Shown here one piece after another: positions 45,877-53,803 of a DNA stretch of 64,000 bases. Under the pieces are notes generated by a model. The model did not search any database. It saw only the letters and a program-made list of their open reading frames with translations, and was not told the origin of the DNA. The position numbers and the translations under genes were made by a program. The DNA is taken from NCBI RefSeq assembly GCF_002564465.1, contig NZ_NUUX01000010.1, forward strand, positions 65,170 through 129,169. The letters run 5' to 3'. Each line of letters starts with the position of its first letter. Positions within the stretch are counted from its first letter, which is position 1. The stretch comes from Bacillus sp. AFS088145 (GTDB lineage: Bacteria; Bacillota; Bacilli; Bacillales; Bacillaceae_G).

Positions 45877-46662
45877 ATGATAAATGGAAAAGTGTATCTT
45901 GTTGGTGCTGGACCGGGAGACCCTAAGCTAATCACGGTTTACGGGATGGAGTGTATCCAACAGGCGGATGTGATTTTATATGACCGTTTAGTAAATGAGG
46001 AACTGCTCAAGTATGCAAAGGCGGAGGCAGAGTTGATATTTTGCGGAAAACTACCAGGGAAACATCAGATCATTCAAGATCACATTCACCAGTTGTTAAT
46101 TGAAAAAGCCAGTCAGGGCAAAACTGTCACCAGATTAAAAGGAGGCGATCCTTGCATTTTCGGCCGTGTCGGTGAAGAAGCGGAAATTCTTGCAGAACAT
46201 GGGATTCACTATGAAATAGTACCAGGGATTACAGCTGGTATTGCAGCGCCTGCTTATGCCGGAATTCCGGTTACCCACCGCGATTATGCTTCCACCTTCG
46301 CGATCGTCACAGGCCACGGCCGTGCGGAAAAGGGTGAGGATCAATTAAATTGGTCAGCTCTCGCTCAAGGAATCGATACAATTGCCTTTTATATGGGAAT
46401 TGGGAATTTACCTTATATTGTTTCGAGATTAATAGAGAACGGAAAAAGCCCTGATACGAAAGCAGCCGTTATCCAATGGGGGACCACGGCCACGCAGAAA
46501 ACGGTTACCGGAAGTTTAAAGGATATCGAAGTCCGGGTTCTAGAAGCCGGGATTACTCATCCTGCGATTGTTCTCGTGGGTGATGTGGTCGGTCTTCGCG
46601 AGAAATTACGCTGGTTTCAAGAAGCAGAAGAAAAACAATTAGTTGGAATAGGGAGGGTCTAA
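45877..46662 (+). CDS. cobA: Uroporphyrinogen-III C-methyltransferase (SUMT)
   Basis: A 261-residue SAM-dependent methylase that makes precorrin-2 from uroporphyrinogen III, supplying the substrate for CbiX after oxidation. Signatures are YLVGAGPGDPKLITVYGME, ILYDRLVNEELL, LKGGDPCIFGRVGEEAEIL and EIVPGITAGIAAPAYAGIPVT. It equals the CysG methylase domain (the cysG-like gene of the Bacillus megaterium operon). There is no CysG dehydrogenase/chelatase domain, so precorrin-2 oxidation must be done elsewhere. A GGGAGG site lies upstream. Confidence 0.92.
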   Translation: MINGKVYLVGAGPGDPKLITVYGMECIQQADVILYDRLVNEELLKYAKAEAELIFCGKLPGKHQIIQDHIHQLLIEKASQGKTVTRLKGGDPCIFGRVGEEAEILAEHGIHYEIVPGITAGIAAPAYAGIPVTHRDYASTFAIVTGHGRAEKGEDQLNWSALAQGIDTIAFYMGIGNLPYIVSRLIENGKSPDTKAAVIQWGTTATQKTVTGSLKDIEVRVLEAGITHPAIVLVGDVVGLREKLRWFQEAEEKQLVGIGRV

Positions 46663-46663
46663 G

Positions 46664-47233
46664 ATGTCGATTTTAGCGGAAATCAAAAGCCGAAGAGCAA
46701 TCCGTGATTATGCGGCTCGAGAGGTAGAGGACGAAAAGATTCACACCTTATTAGAAGCAGCGACATGGGCACCGAATGACCGGATGCGTGAACCATGGAG
46801 CTTTTATGTGATTAAAGGCGAAGCAAAAAAACGCTATGAAGCGTTGGCCTATGAATATCTACAGGAACGCTTTCCAACCAAACCAAATTTAATCGAAAGC
46901 TCCTTAAAGGTACTAAAAACAACACCGGTCCATATTGTCGTTACCGCTGACATCGTTCCAGACGATGAAGAGGCATCTGCCGATAATGAATATGCCGTAT
47001 GCTGTTCGATCCATTCGATGTGGCTTTCCGCCAAAGAATTGGGATTAGGTTTGGTTTGGCGGACAAGGGGAGTCGGACTTGTTCGTGACCAACGAATGTA
47101 TGAGTTTATTGGCTCACCCAAAAACAAGAAAATCATCGGGAATTTGTTTATTGGTTATCCTGATTCAGAAGTATTAAAAAAGGCGAAAGTTCCGGCTCGG
47201 TCATCCTTTGAAGAAAAGACAGTCTGGTTGTAA
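46664..47233 (+). CDS. Nitroreductase-family flavoprotein, CbiY-position gene
   Basis: A 189-residue FMN-dependent nitroreductase-type protein. It has IKSRRAIRDYAAREVEDEKI at the N-terminus, ATWAPNDRMREPWSFYVI (flavin phosphate contacts), and a SIHSMWLSAKELGLGLVWRT segment. It begins two bases after the SUMT stop. Its place between the SUMT and adenosyltransferase genes matches cbiY of Bacillus megaterium. BluB, which makes dimethylbenzimidazole, belongs to the same superfamily, so a lower-ligand or cobalt-reduction role is tempting. I cannot identify BluB-specific residues with certainty. Confidence 0.78.
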   Translation: MSILAEIKSRRAIRDYAAREVEDEKIHTLLEAATWAPNDRMREPWSFYVIKGEAKKRYEALAYEYLQERFPTKPNLIESSLKVLKTTPVHIVVTADIVPDDEEASADNEYAVCCSIHSMWLSAKELGLGLVWRTRGVGLVRDQRMYEFIGSPKNKKIIGNLFIGYPDSEVLKKAKVPARSSFEEKTVWL

Positions 47234-47248
47234 AGAGGAGTGAAGTGT

Positions 47249-47806
47249 ATGGAAGAGGTAACTGAAAACAAAGCAAAGCGCGGTCTTACACTAGTTTACA
47301 CCGGTGATGGAAAAGGGAAGACGACGTCAGCCCTTGGGCTCGCAGTTCGTGCCGCGGGTCGGGGAAAACGGGTGCTTATGATTCAATTTATTAAATCGCC
47401 TGATCGAACGTACGGGGAAAAAATTACATTCGAAAAATTAGGGATTGAAATCGTGCAGACAGGAATCGGCTTTACGTGGACGAAAACACCAGATGAACAT
47501 CGGGTAGCCCTAAAAACCGCGTGGTCTTTTACAAAAGAAAAGGTCCAGTTTGGCGGCTATGATGTTGTCATTTTAGATGAATTAAATAATGCGCTCGCAA
47601 TTGATAAATTCCCGATTGACGATGTCCTTCCGTTTACAGAAGTTATTGAGTTGATTCAGCAGCGCCCTAAGGGGATGCATTTGGTGATTACCGGACGGTC
47701 AGCCAAAGAGGAAATCATCGCTTGTGCGGATTTAGTAACCGAAATGAAGCCCGTTAAGCATTATTATAACGAAGGAATTCCTGCCGTGAAGGGAATTGAG
47801 TTTTAA
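47249..47806 (+). CDS. cobO: CobO/BtuR, corrinoid adenosyltransferase
   Basis: A 185-residue ATP:cob(I)alamin adenosyltransferase of the BtuR/CobO type, which attaches the 5-prime-deoxyadenosyl upper ligand. The P-loop is YTGDGKGKTTSALGLAVRAA. VLMIQFIKSPDRTYGE, DVVILDELNNALAI and MHLVITGRSAKEEII are characteristic, as is the C-terminal KHYYNEGIPAVKGIEF. ATG 47249 is preferred to the GTG at 47240 because AGAGGAG lies 8 bases upstream. It overlaps cobD by one base. Confidence 0.93.
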   Translation: MEEVTENKAKRGLTLVYTGDGKGKTTSALGLAVRAAGRGKRVLMIQFIKSPDRTYGEKITFEKLGIEIVQTGIGFTWTKTPDEHRVALKTAWSFTKEKVQFGGYDVVILDELNNALAIDKFPIDDVLPFTEVIELIQQRPKGMHLVITGRSAKEEIIACADLVTEMKPVKHYYNEGIPAVKGIEF

Positions 47807-48909
47807 TGGTCTATCTTGAAAAATTTGGACATGGTGGCGATTTACTGACGGCCCAACAATTGTTTGGTAAAGATGCATCGCAGCTGTTGGATTTCAGTGC
47901 GAATATCAATCCACTCGGTCCACCTGCTAGTGTAATTGAGTTGATAAAGGAGCAACTGGAGTCGATCGTCCATTATCCCGATCCCGCCCATCGTGTTCTT
48001 AAACAAAAGCTGGCGGAAAAACACTCCGTTTCACCAGAACAGATTTTGATAGGAAATGGAGCAGCAGAGTGTATCGCCCTTGCGATTTTAGGATTGCAGC
48101 CTGAAACAGTAGGGGTTGTATATCCTTGCTTCTCGGAATACGAAGAGCTTGCTAGAGCTTATGGTGCTACCGTCAATTCATTGGTCGGCAGAGCAGAAAA
48201 TGATTTTAAGCCTGATCAATCGGAATTCCTTCAATTAATAGCGAAAACCGATCTTGTATTTGTTGGACATCCCAACAATCCCACTGGTGTAACATATTCA
48301 AAGGAAGAACTTGTCGAGATGGCAGAACAGGCAAAGAAGACAAATACATATTTGATTATAGACGAGGCATTTATTGATTTTCTTCCGATTGAAACACAAA
48401 TCACGCTGCTTAAGGATTTACAACGTTGGAATAAAGTAATCCTAGTTCGCTCGATGACAAAGTTCTATGCGATCCCTGGTCTTCGGCTGGGGTATATGGT
48501 GGCCGATCCAACCCTAATAGTAAAGCTTCAGGCGAAACAAGTAACTTGGAGTGTCAACCAAATTGCACTTTTGGTTGGTGAAGCGGTCCTAAACGAAAAG
48601 GTATACGAGGGAGCAACGATTTCCCTAATTCAGGAGCAAAGAAGCTTTGTTAAACTAGCCATTGAAGAGAAGCTTGGGTGGAAGGTTTTTCCCGGTCAAG
48701 CCAATTTTCTGTTAGTTAGGATAACAGCTGGCATCACGGCGGCTGAATTACAGTGGCGCATGGGTCATAAAGGAATCTTAATACGCTCCTGTAACATGTA
48801 TCCGGGGCTAACGGATCAGGATTTTCGGATTGCGATTCGAACCGAAGAAGAAAATCAATGCTTGATCCAAGCCTTAATTGAATTAAAAAAAGAGGTGAAT
48901 CCATCATGA
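47806..48909 (+). CDS. cobD: CobD, L-threonine-O-3-phosphate decarboxylase
   Basis: A 367-residue PLP enzyme of the aminotransferase class I/II fold (HisC-like) that yields (R)-1-amino-2-propanol phosphate for the nucleotide-loop arm. It shows LLDFSANINPLGPPASV, VHYPDPAHRVLKQKLA, GNGAAECIALAILGL, FVGHPNNPTGVTYS, LIIDEAFIDFLP and the PLP lysine in VRSMTKFYAIPGLRLGY. Distinguishing CobD from HisC relies on the operon context and the N-terminal HGGDL segment. It works with PduX (substrate) and CbiB (acceptor). Confidence 0.9.
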   Translation: MVYLEKFGHGGDLLTAQQLFGKDASQLLDFSANINPLGPPASVIELIKEQLESIVHYPDPAHRVLKQKLAEKHSVSPEQILIGNGAAECIALAILGLQPETVGVVYPCFSEYEELARAYGATVNSLVGRAENDFKPDQSEFLQLIAKTDLVFVGHPNNPTGVTYSKEELVEMAEQAKKTNTYLIIDEAFIDFLPIETQITLLKDLQRWNKVILVRSMTKFYAIPGLRLGYMVADPTLIVKLQAKQVTWSVNQIALLVGEAVLNEKVYEGATISLIQEQRSFVKLAIEEKLGWKVFPGQANFLLVRITAGITAAELQWRMGHKGILIRSCNMYPGLTDQDFRIAIRTEEENQCLIQALIELKKEVNPS

Positions 48910-49442
48910 CCTTAACCTATGTCACTGGAGGAATTCGCTCCGGGAAGAGTGAATTTGCGGAACGCTTGGCCTACAGTCATGCAGGTAGAGTCCTTTATGT
49001 TGCATTCGGAGTTCAAGCCGATCAAGAAATGGAGAAAAGAATTGATAGCCATAAGAAGCGGCGCCCAAGTGATTGGGACTTATTAGAAGAACCGAACGAA
49101 CTAACTTCTGTTCAAACCGTCTATCAAGGCTACGATGTTATTTTAGTTGATTGTATTTCTTCGTGGCTGTCCAATCATTGTATGTGGTTAACAGATCAGG
49201 AACTCAAGGAAGAAAACAAGAAAACCAGTTTAATAGAGGAAGTGGAACTTTGGATTAAGGTGATACAAGAAAATCAGCAGCATGTGATTGTTGTTTCAAA
49301 TGAGGTAGGTCTAGGTGGTGTCGCGTTATCGTCGTTGGGTCGTTTTTTTCAGGATGTTCTAGGAAAGATCAATCAATTATTGGCAGCCAATGCAGATGAA
49401 GCATACACCGTTTTTTCCGGTCTGCAACTAAGGCTAAAATGA
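48906..49442 (+). CDS. cobU: CobU, adenosylcobinamide kinase / guanylyltransferase
   Basis: A 178-residue bifunctional enzyme that phosphorylates adenosylcobinamide and transfers GMP to it. The P-loop is TGGIRSGKSEFAERLA. The guanylylated His lies in IDSHKKRRPSDWDLLEEP. VILVDCISSWLSN and VVSNEVGLGGVAL are further markers, the latter shortened relative to the usual NEVG-GIVP motif. It overlaps cobD by four bases. Its stop overlaps the start of a short frame that looks like what is left of cobS. Confidence 0.92.
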   Translation: MTLTYVTGGIRSGKSEFAERLAYSHAGRVLYVAFGVQADQEMEKRIDSHKKRRPSDWDLLEEPNELTSVQTVYQGYDVILVDCISSWLSNHCMWLTDQELKEENKKTSLIEEVELWIKVIQENQQHVIVVSNEVGLGGVALSSLGRFFQDVLGKINQLLAANADEAYTVFSGLQLRLK

Positions 49443-49603
49443 TGAAACTGGCTACCATTCAAGTAAACTATCTTTCAACCCATTTTTTTACCGGTACCAC
49501 CACCTCCATTGGGAATACGATTGGCTGCCTTATTTATGGGTCCACATGTGAAGCAGTAAGGAATCAGGAGGTCTCAGAATTCGATGTTAGTTCATGCCAT
49601 TAA
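49439..49603 (+). pseudogene. Probable cobS remnant (54 codons)
   Basis: A 54-codon frame begins at an ATG overlapping the cobU stop, the position expected for a coupled cobS. The start MMKLATIQV recalls the CobS N-terminus. The middle SIGNTIGCLIYGSTCEAV recalls the CobS motif around GDTxGAxxExTE. Normal CobS is about 250 residues, so most of the protein is missing. The frame runs 20 bases into cbiB. The match is short and the identification tentative. Confidence 0.4.
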
Positions 49604-50552
49604 TATTGTTATTGCTTATTTTATTGATCGAATCATTGGTGACCCCCGAAAGCTGCTACATCCGGTGGTCATCATTGGGAAGTCTATTAGTCGTTTGGAA
49701 AAAGCGATTCGTTTTTTCACCGTAAAGGAAAGGTATTTGAAACTGGTAGGACTCTTATTTCCTATTTTGATTGCTGGCGGCAGTTATTTAATCGTTGCTT
49801 TGCTGCTTTGTGGCCTCAATCAGGTGAATCACGTTCTTGCTGTCATTGCGGAAATCTGGTTAATTTCAACGACCATCGCGACAAAAGGATTGGCTGATGC
49901 AGGGTTGGAAGTATTCCAACACTTGAAAAATCAGGACTTAAGGGCTGCACGAAAAAGTCTGGGAATGATTGTCGGAAGAGATACAGAAAACCTTGAGGAA
50001 AGTGAAATTTCGCGGGGGGCAGTGGAAACTGTAGCCGAAAACATTGTCGATGCCATTATATCACCGTTATGCTTTGCCCTTATCGGGGGTGCCCCGCTTG
50101 CAATGTTGTACCGAGCGGTTAATACGTTAGATTCGATGGTAGGATATAAGAATGAAAAATATCAAAACCTAGGCTGGGCCTCGGCCCGACTAGATGATCT
50201 ATTAAACTATTTGCCTGCTCGGTTAACGTTTGGAATGATGCTGCTTGCTTGTTCGATTAAACGTCTCAATATACTAGGCGCTTGGAAAATGATGAAACGG
50301 GATGCTAAACTTCATCCGAGTCCAAATAGCGGTATCCCAGAAGCGACAATCGCAGGAGCGCTTCAGATACAACTTGGAGGAACGAATTATTATTTCGGTA
50401 AAGTCTCTGAACGGGCAAAGATGGGCGAACCATTACGGAAGATCAAAGCAGATGATATTTTACTTACAGTAACAGTTATGAAAACTACTTCCATTATCTG
50501 TGTCGTATTATTTATGGTACTTTCGATATTAGTGGAGCTGGGCATGAAGTAA
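49584..50552 (+). CDS. cbiB: CbiB, adenosylcobinamide-phosphate synthase
   Basis: A 322-residue membrane enzyme that joins aminopropanol phosphate to adenosylcobyric acid. Family motifs are YFIDRIIGDPRKLLHPVVIIG, LRAARKSLGMIVGRDTENLEESEI, GAVETVAENIVDAIISPL, MLYRAVNTLDSMVGYKNEKY and the late HPSPNSGIPEATIAGALQI. Several hydrophobic segments place it in the cytoplasmic membrane. GGAGG lies 12-13 bases upstream of the ATG, slightly long, as if a deletion in the preceding cobS region had moved the site. Confidence 0.93.
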   Translation: MLVHAINIVIAYFIDRIIGDPRKLLHPVVIIGKSISRLEKAIRFFTVKERYLKLVGLLFPILIAGGSYLIVALLLCGLNQVNHVLAVIAEIWLISTTIATKGLADAGLEVFQHLKNQDLRAARKSLGMIVGRDTENLEESEISRGAVETVAENIVDAIISPLCFALIGGAPLAMLYRAVNTLDSMVGYKNEKYQNLGWASARLDDLLNYLPARLTFGMMLLACSIKRLNILGAWKMMKRDAKLHPSPNSGIPEATIAGALQIQLGGTNYYFGKVSERAKMGEPLRKIKADDILLTVTVMKTTSIICVVLFMVLSILVELGMK

Positions 50553-50571
50553 GGGGATAGGAGCCTGAACA

Positions 50572-51435
50572 ATGAAACTAGGAAGAGGAAGCTGCAATGG
50601 CACATTTGGAGAATTGGTCCAAGGTATCATGGAAGAGCGTCCGTTTTTAATTACTTTGCCTATCCGGAGTTTACGAAGTGAGGCTAGATTTTTTCCAGAC
50701 ACAGCCGTTTCCCGAATAAGGGTCGTAAATTCCAAAATGAAAGCGAAGAAAGCGGGTGAAACGTTACTCCAACTTTTTGGGATAAGAGGAGGTGGGTATC
50801 TCGAAATACTTTCCAATATCCCTGCCGGCAAGGGGATGGCTAGCAGTTCGGCGGATATTGTTGCTGCATTAAGAGCAATTGCTGACAGCTATAGTATTAC
50901 TCTCACAAATGAAATGATCTCGATGATTGCCGCAAAAGTGGAACCTACCGATGGGGTAATGTATGAGGAAGTCGTGGTCTATGAATATATTCACGGTCAG
51001 TTAATTGCAAGCTTTGGGACCTTACCCCCATTCATCCTCGTTGGTATCGATCTTGGGGGTATGATCAACACAATAGAATTTAATGAAGTTCCGAAAGTGT
51101 ACAGCCAGGACGATCAACAGCAATTTATTAAAGCATTTGATCTAGCTACAAAAGGGTTTAAGGAAAAAAATATAACTTATATTGGGGAGGCAGCAACCCT
51201 CAGTGCACGGGTGAATCAAAAAATATTGCCAAAACCTGTTTTTCCTCTATTAGATCAGTTGGCCAATCGCTATCATGGCGGAATCGTTGTCGCCCACAGT
51301 GGAACGGTCGCTGGTATTTTACTAGATGGAAATCTTCCAAACAGTGAATTGGTGGTTTCACACTTAATTAGGGAAATGTCACTCGCATACAAGGGTGTAC
51401 CTATAAATTTATTTCATTATGAAAGCAAGGAATAG
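50572..51435 (+). CDS. pduX: PduX-like L-threonine kinase (GHMP family)
   Basis: A 287-residue GHMP-superfamily kinase that would phosphorylate L-threonine to feed CobD. It starts KLGRGSCNGTFGELVQGIM, a PduX-type opening. The GHMP phosphate loop is SNIPAGKGMASSSADIVAAL. VEPTDGVMYEEVVVYEY and the C-terminal GIVVAHSGTVAGILL follow. It is the last gene of the long operon, 19 bases after cbiB. Linkage to cobD and cbiB supports the threonine assignment over other GHMP substrates. Confidence 0.88.
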   Translation: MKLGRGSCNGTFGELVQGIMEERPFLITLPIRSLRSEARFFPDTAVSRIRVVNSKMKAKKAGETLLQLFGIRGGGYLEILSNIPAGKGMASSSADIVAALRAIADSYSITLTNEMISMIAAKVEPTDGVMYEEVVVYEYIHGQLIASFGTLPPFILVGIDLGGMINTIEFNEVPKVYSQDDQQQFIKAFDLATKGFKEKNITYIGEAATLSARVNQKILPKPVFPLLDQLANRYHGGIVVAHSGTVAGILLDGNLPNSELVVSHLIREMSLAYKGVPINLFHYESKE

Positions 51436-51648
51436 ATAATGATTTGAAAAATTTACAAAGTTTGATTTCAAAAAGGGGGGGAACGTGTTTAGTCAAGAGG
51501 CTTGTATTAAAGGATCATTTTTAAGCTTGGGGTGGTAATTACAGACACCCTAGTTTGTCGACTATTTGCACGTCCTCAAAAATCCTCAATCTGTCAGTTA
51601 GGATTGATTTTTTATTTTGCAACTGTTTAAAATAGGAGGAATTTTTTA
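51436..51648 (+). promoter_or_regulatory. Leader region before the cobalt permease, with attenuator-like hairpins
   Basis: Two stem-loops are seen: GGGTGGT / GACACCC at about 51530-51550, and a terminator-like stem with a T-run at 51577-51617. Only about 30 bases separate that T-run from the permease start, too few for a promoter. Transcription must therefore pass through the terminator. I do not recognise a known metal or B12 riboswitch here. Confidence 0.4.
51577..51617 (+). terminator. Terminator or attenuator between pduX and the cobalt permease
   Basis: AATCCT pairs with AGGATT (alternatively TCAATC with GATTGA), followed by six T residues and ATTTT. Confidence 0.65.
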
Positions 51649-52449
51649 ATGGAAACTGTATCATTGTTTTTACTTGTTTTTGTACTGGGGCTTCGGCATG
51701 GATTGGATGCTGATCATCTTGCCTTTATTGATGGACAAACTCGTTTTAATTGGAGAATGGGCAGTTCGTTTGCACGTTGGGTGGGGACATTATTTTCATT
51801 GGGTCACGGAGGAATGGTAGCATTAACAGCGGGTATTTTAGGAATGGTGATAGAGAATTTTTCATTCCCAGCTTATTTTGATAATATTGCATCATGGGTA
51901 TCGATTTTTTCTTTATTCCTTATTGGAACGTTAAATACATATAATCTTTTACGAACTAGAAACAATCAAGAAGAGTTTCAACTTAGCGGACTAAAGGGAA
52001 AGTTTATTCCAAAAATTGCGAAGGGGACTACAAATCCTTTTCTTATTATTTTAGTAGGGGCTTTGTTTGCCTTGGCTGCCGAGACAGTAAGTCAAACCGC
52101 CGTTTGGTCTTTGGCGGCAGGAAATGTAAGTGAATATACCCCTTTATTTTTAGGGCTAGTTTTTATGTTTGGGATGATGATTACGGATACAATTGATTCG
52201 ATGATTGTCTATAAAATGGTGAACCAGTCCAGCAAAATCGGTCAAGCTGCGTCAAGACTAATGGGTTGGGTGATTGTCGTCTTGGCATACGGGGTTTCCT
52301 TCTATCTTGCATTTACTTTTTTTAACCCTTGGGCAGAACTAGATTTCGAAATAGTGGGAGTCATTCTTTTCATTTTCTTAGTCGCATCATTTATCTTTAT
52401 AACCGTTTATTCCAAAAAACACAAACACGAAATAAATACTACGAATTAA
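51649..52449 (+). CDS. Nickel/cobalt permease (NiCoT, HoxN/NixA-like)
   Basis: A 266-residue membrane permease with about seven to eight helices. The NiCoT signature RHGLDADHLAFID in the second helix region gives the metal-binding H-x4-DH motif. Further family sites are LFSLGHGGMVAL and LFALAAETVSQTAVWSL, and GMMITDTIDSMIVYKM near residue 180. Placement at the end of the cobalamin island makes cobalt uptake for CbiX the likely job. The usual ATP-driven CbiMNQO system is absent from the operon. It has its own terminator downstream and an AGGAGG site upstream. Confidence 0.9.
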   Translation: METVSLFLLVFVLGLRHGLDADHLAFIDGQTRFNWRMGSSFARWVGTLFSLGHGGMVALTAGILGMVIENFSFPAYFDNIASWVSIFSLFLIGTLNTYNLLRTRNNQEEFQLSGLKGKFIPKIAKGTTNPFLIILVGALFALAAETVSQTAVWSLAAGNVSEYTPLFLGLVFMFGMMITDTIDSMIVYKMVNQSSKIGQAASRLMGWVIVVLAYGVSFYLAFTFFNPWAELDFEIVGVILFIFLVASFIFITVYSKKHKHEINTTN

Positions 52450-52455
52450 TTAGAT

Positions 52456-52492
52456 AAGCTCTGACTATTTTATAGTGTCAGAGCTCTTTTAT
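52456..52492 (+). terminator. Intrinsic terminator after the cobalt permease
   Basis: AGCTCTGACTAT pairs with ATAGTGTCAGAGCT, followed by CTTTTAT. Confidence 0.82.
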
Positions 52493-53153
<661 letters not shown>

Positions 53154-53376
53154 TGCAATTTATTGTAAGATGAGATACATTGAATAGAATATCAGACACT
53201 GACTAACGATTGCTATTTACTTTGCTTAGCCTGCTAAGTGCGGTGCTCTTTACACCTATTAAAACAGCTCGAAGTCAGACTTTCTCGAAAAGAATGAACA
53301 GGCAATTAATCGTCTGTTTTCAAAGTAATGGAACTAACAATGAATAGATAAGATACAAATAAAGGAGAGGTTATTA

Positions 53377-53616
53377 ATGGTTACTAAAAAAACTTTAGAT
53401 AGAATAAATGAATTATCAAAAAAAGCAAAAGAAGAAGGATTAAGTCCAGAAGAGAAAGTTGAACAAGATCAATTAAGGAAAGAATATTTAGCAGATTTCC
53501 GTTCTCGTATGATGGATGAATTAACTTCACTTAAAATTGTTGATGAAAAAGGGAATGATATTACACCTGCAAAGTTAAAATATGAAAAAGCAATGCGTAA
53601 AAAAAACTTACATTAA
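53377..53616 (+). CDS. ynzC: YnzC, DUF896 protein
   Basis: A 79-residue soluble helical protein of the DUF896/YnzC family. The signature is IDRINELSKKAKEEGLS-like, here TLDRINELSKKAKEEGLS, followed by LTEEEKxEQxxLRxEYL-type sequence (SPEEKVEQDQLRKEYL) and a C-terminal DITPAKLKYEKAMRKK. In Bacillus subtilis the gene is in the SOS-controlled yneA-yneB-ynzC operon. Here it has been separated from lexA and the LexA box by about 23 kb, so damage control may be lost. An AAAGGAGAGG site lies upstream. Confidence 0.92.
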   Translation: MVTKKTLDRINELSKKAKEEGLSPEEKVEQDQLRKEYLADFRSRMMDELTSLKIVDEKGNDITPAKLKYEKAMRKKNLH

Positions 53617-53659
53617 AAAGGTTTTAATAAGATAAAATTTCATATTTTGTTTAAAATAA

Positions 53660-53695
53660 CAGAAAAAAGCAGAAGAATATTCTGCTTTTTTCTAT
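53660..53695 (+). terminator. Intrinsic terminator after ynzC
   Basis: GAAAAAAGCAGAA pairs with TTCTGCTTTTTTC; a T-run is built into the right arm. Confidence 0.85.
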
Positions 53696-53741
53696 TTCTT
53701 GGAAAGAATTTGTTAAAAATGTCAAAACTAAGTGTTAGTTA

Positions 53742-53770
53742 TTGTAATAAATCATGGTAAATTATATGAT
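53742..53770 (+). promoter_or_regulatory. Candidate sigma-A promoter of tkt
   Basis: TTGTAA and TATGAT are separated by 17 bases, about 34 bases upstream of the transketolase ATG. Confidence 0.55.
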
Positions 53771-53803
53771 AATATCTATGAATAAGCTAAAGGAGCGAAA
53801 TTT

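Noticed and set aside
51436-51600. Third cobalamin riboswitch before the cobalt permease
   Set aside because: There is no B12 box (AGTCAGGAGACCTGCC-like) and no CCGCCACTGTAA core in this stretch.
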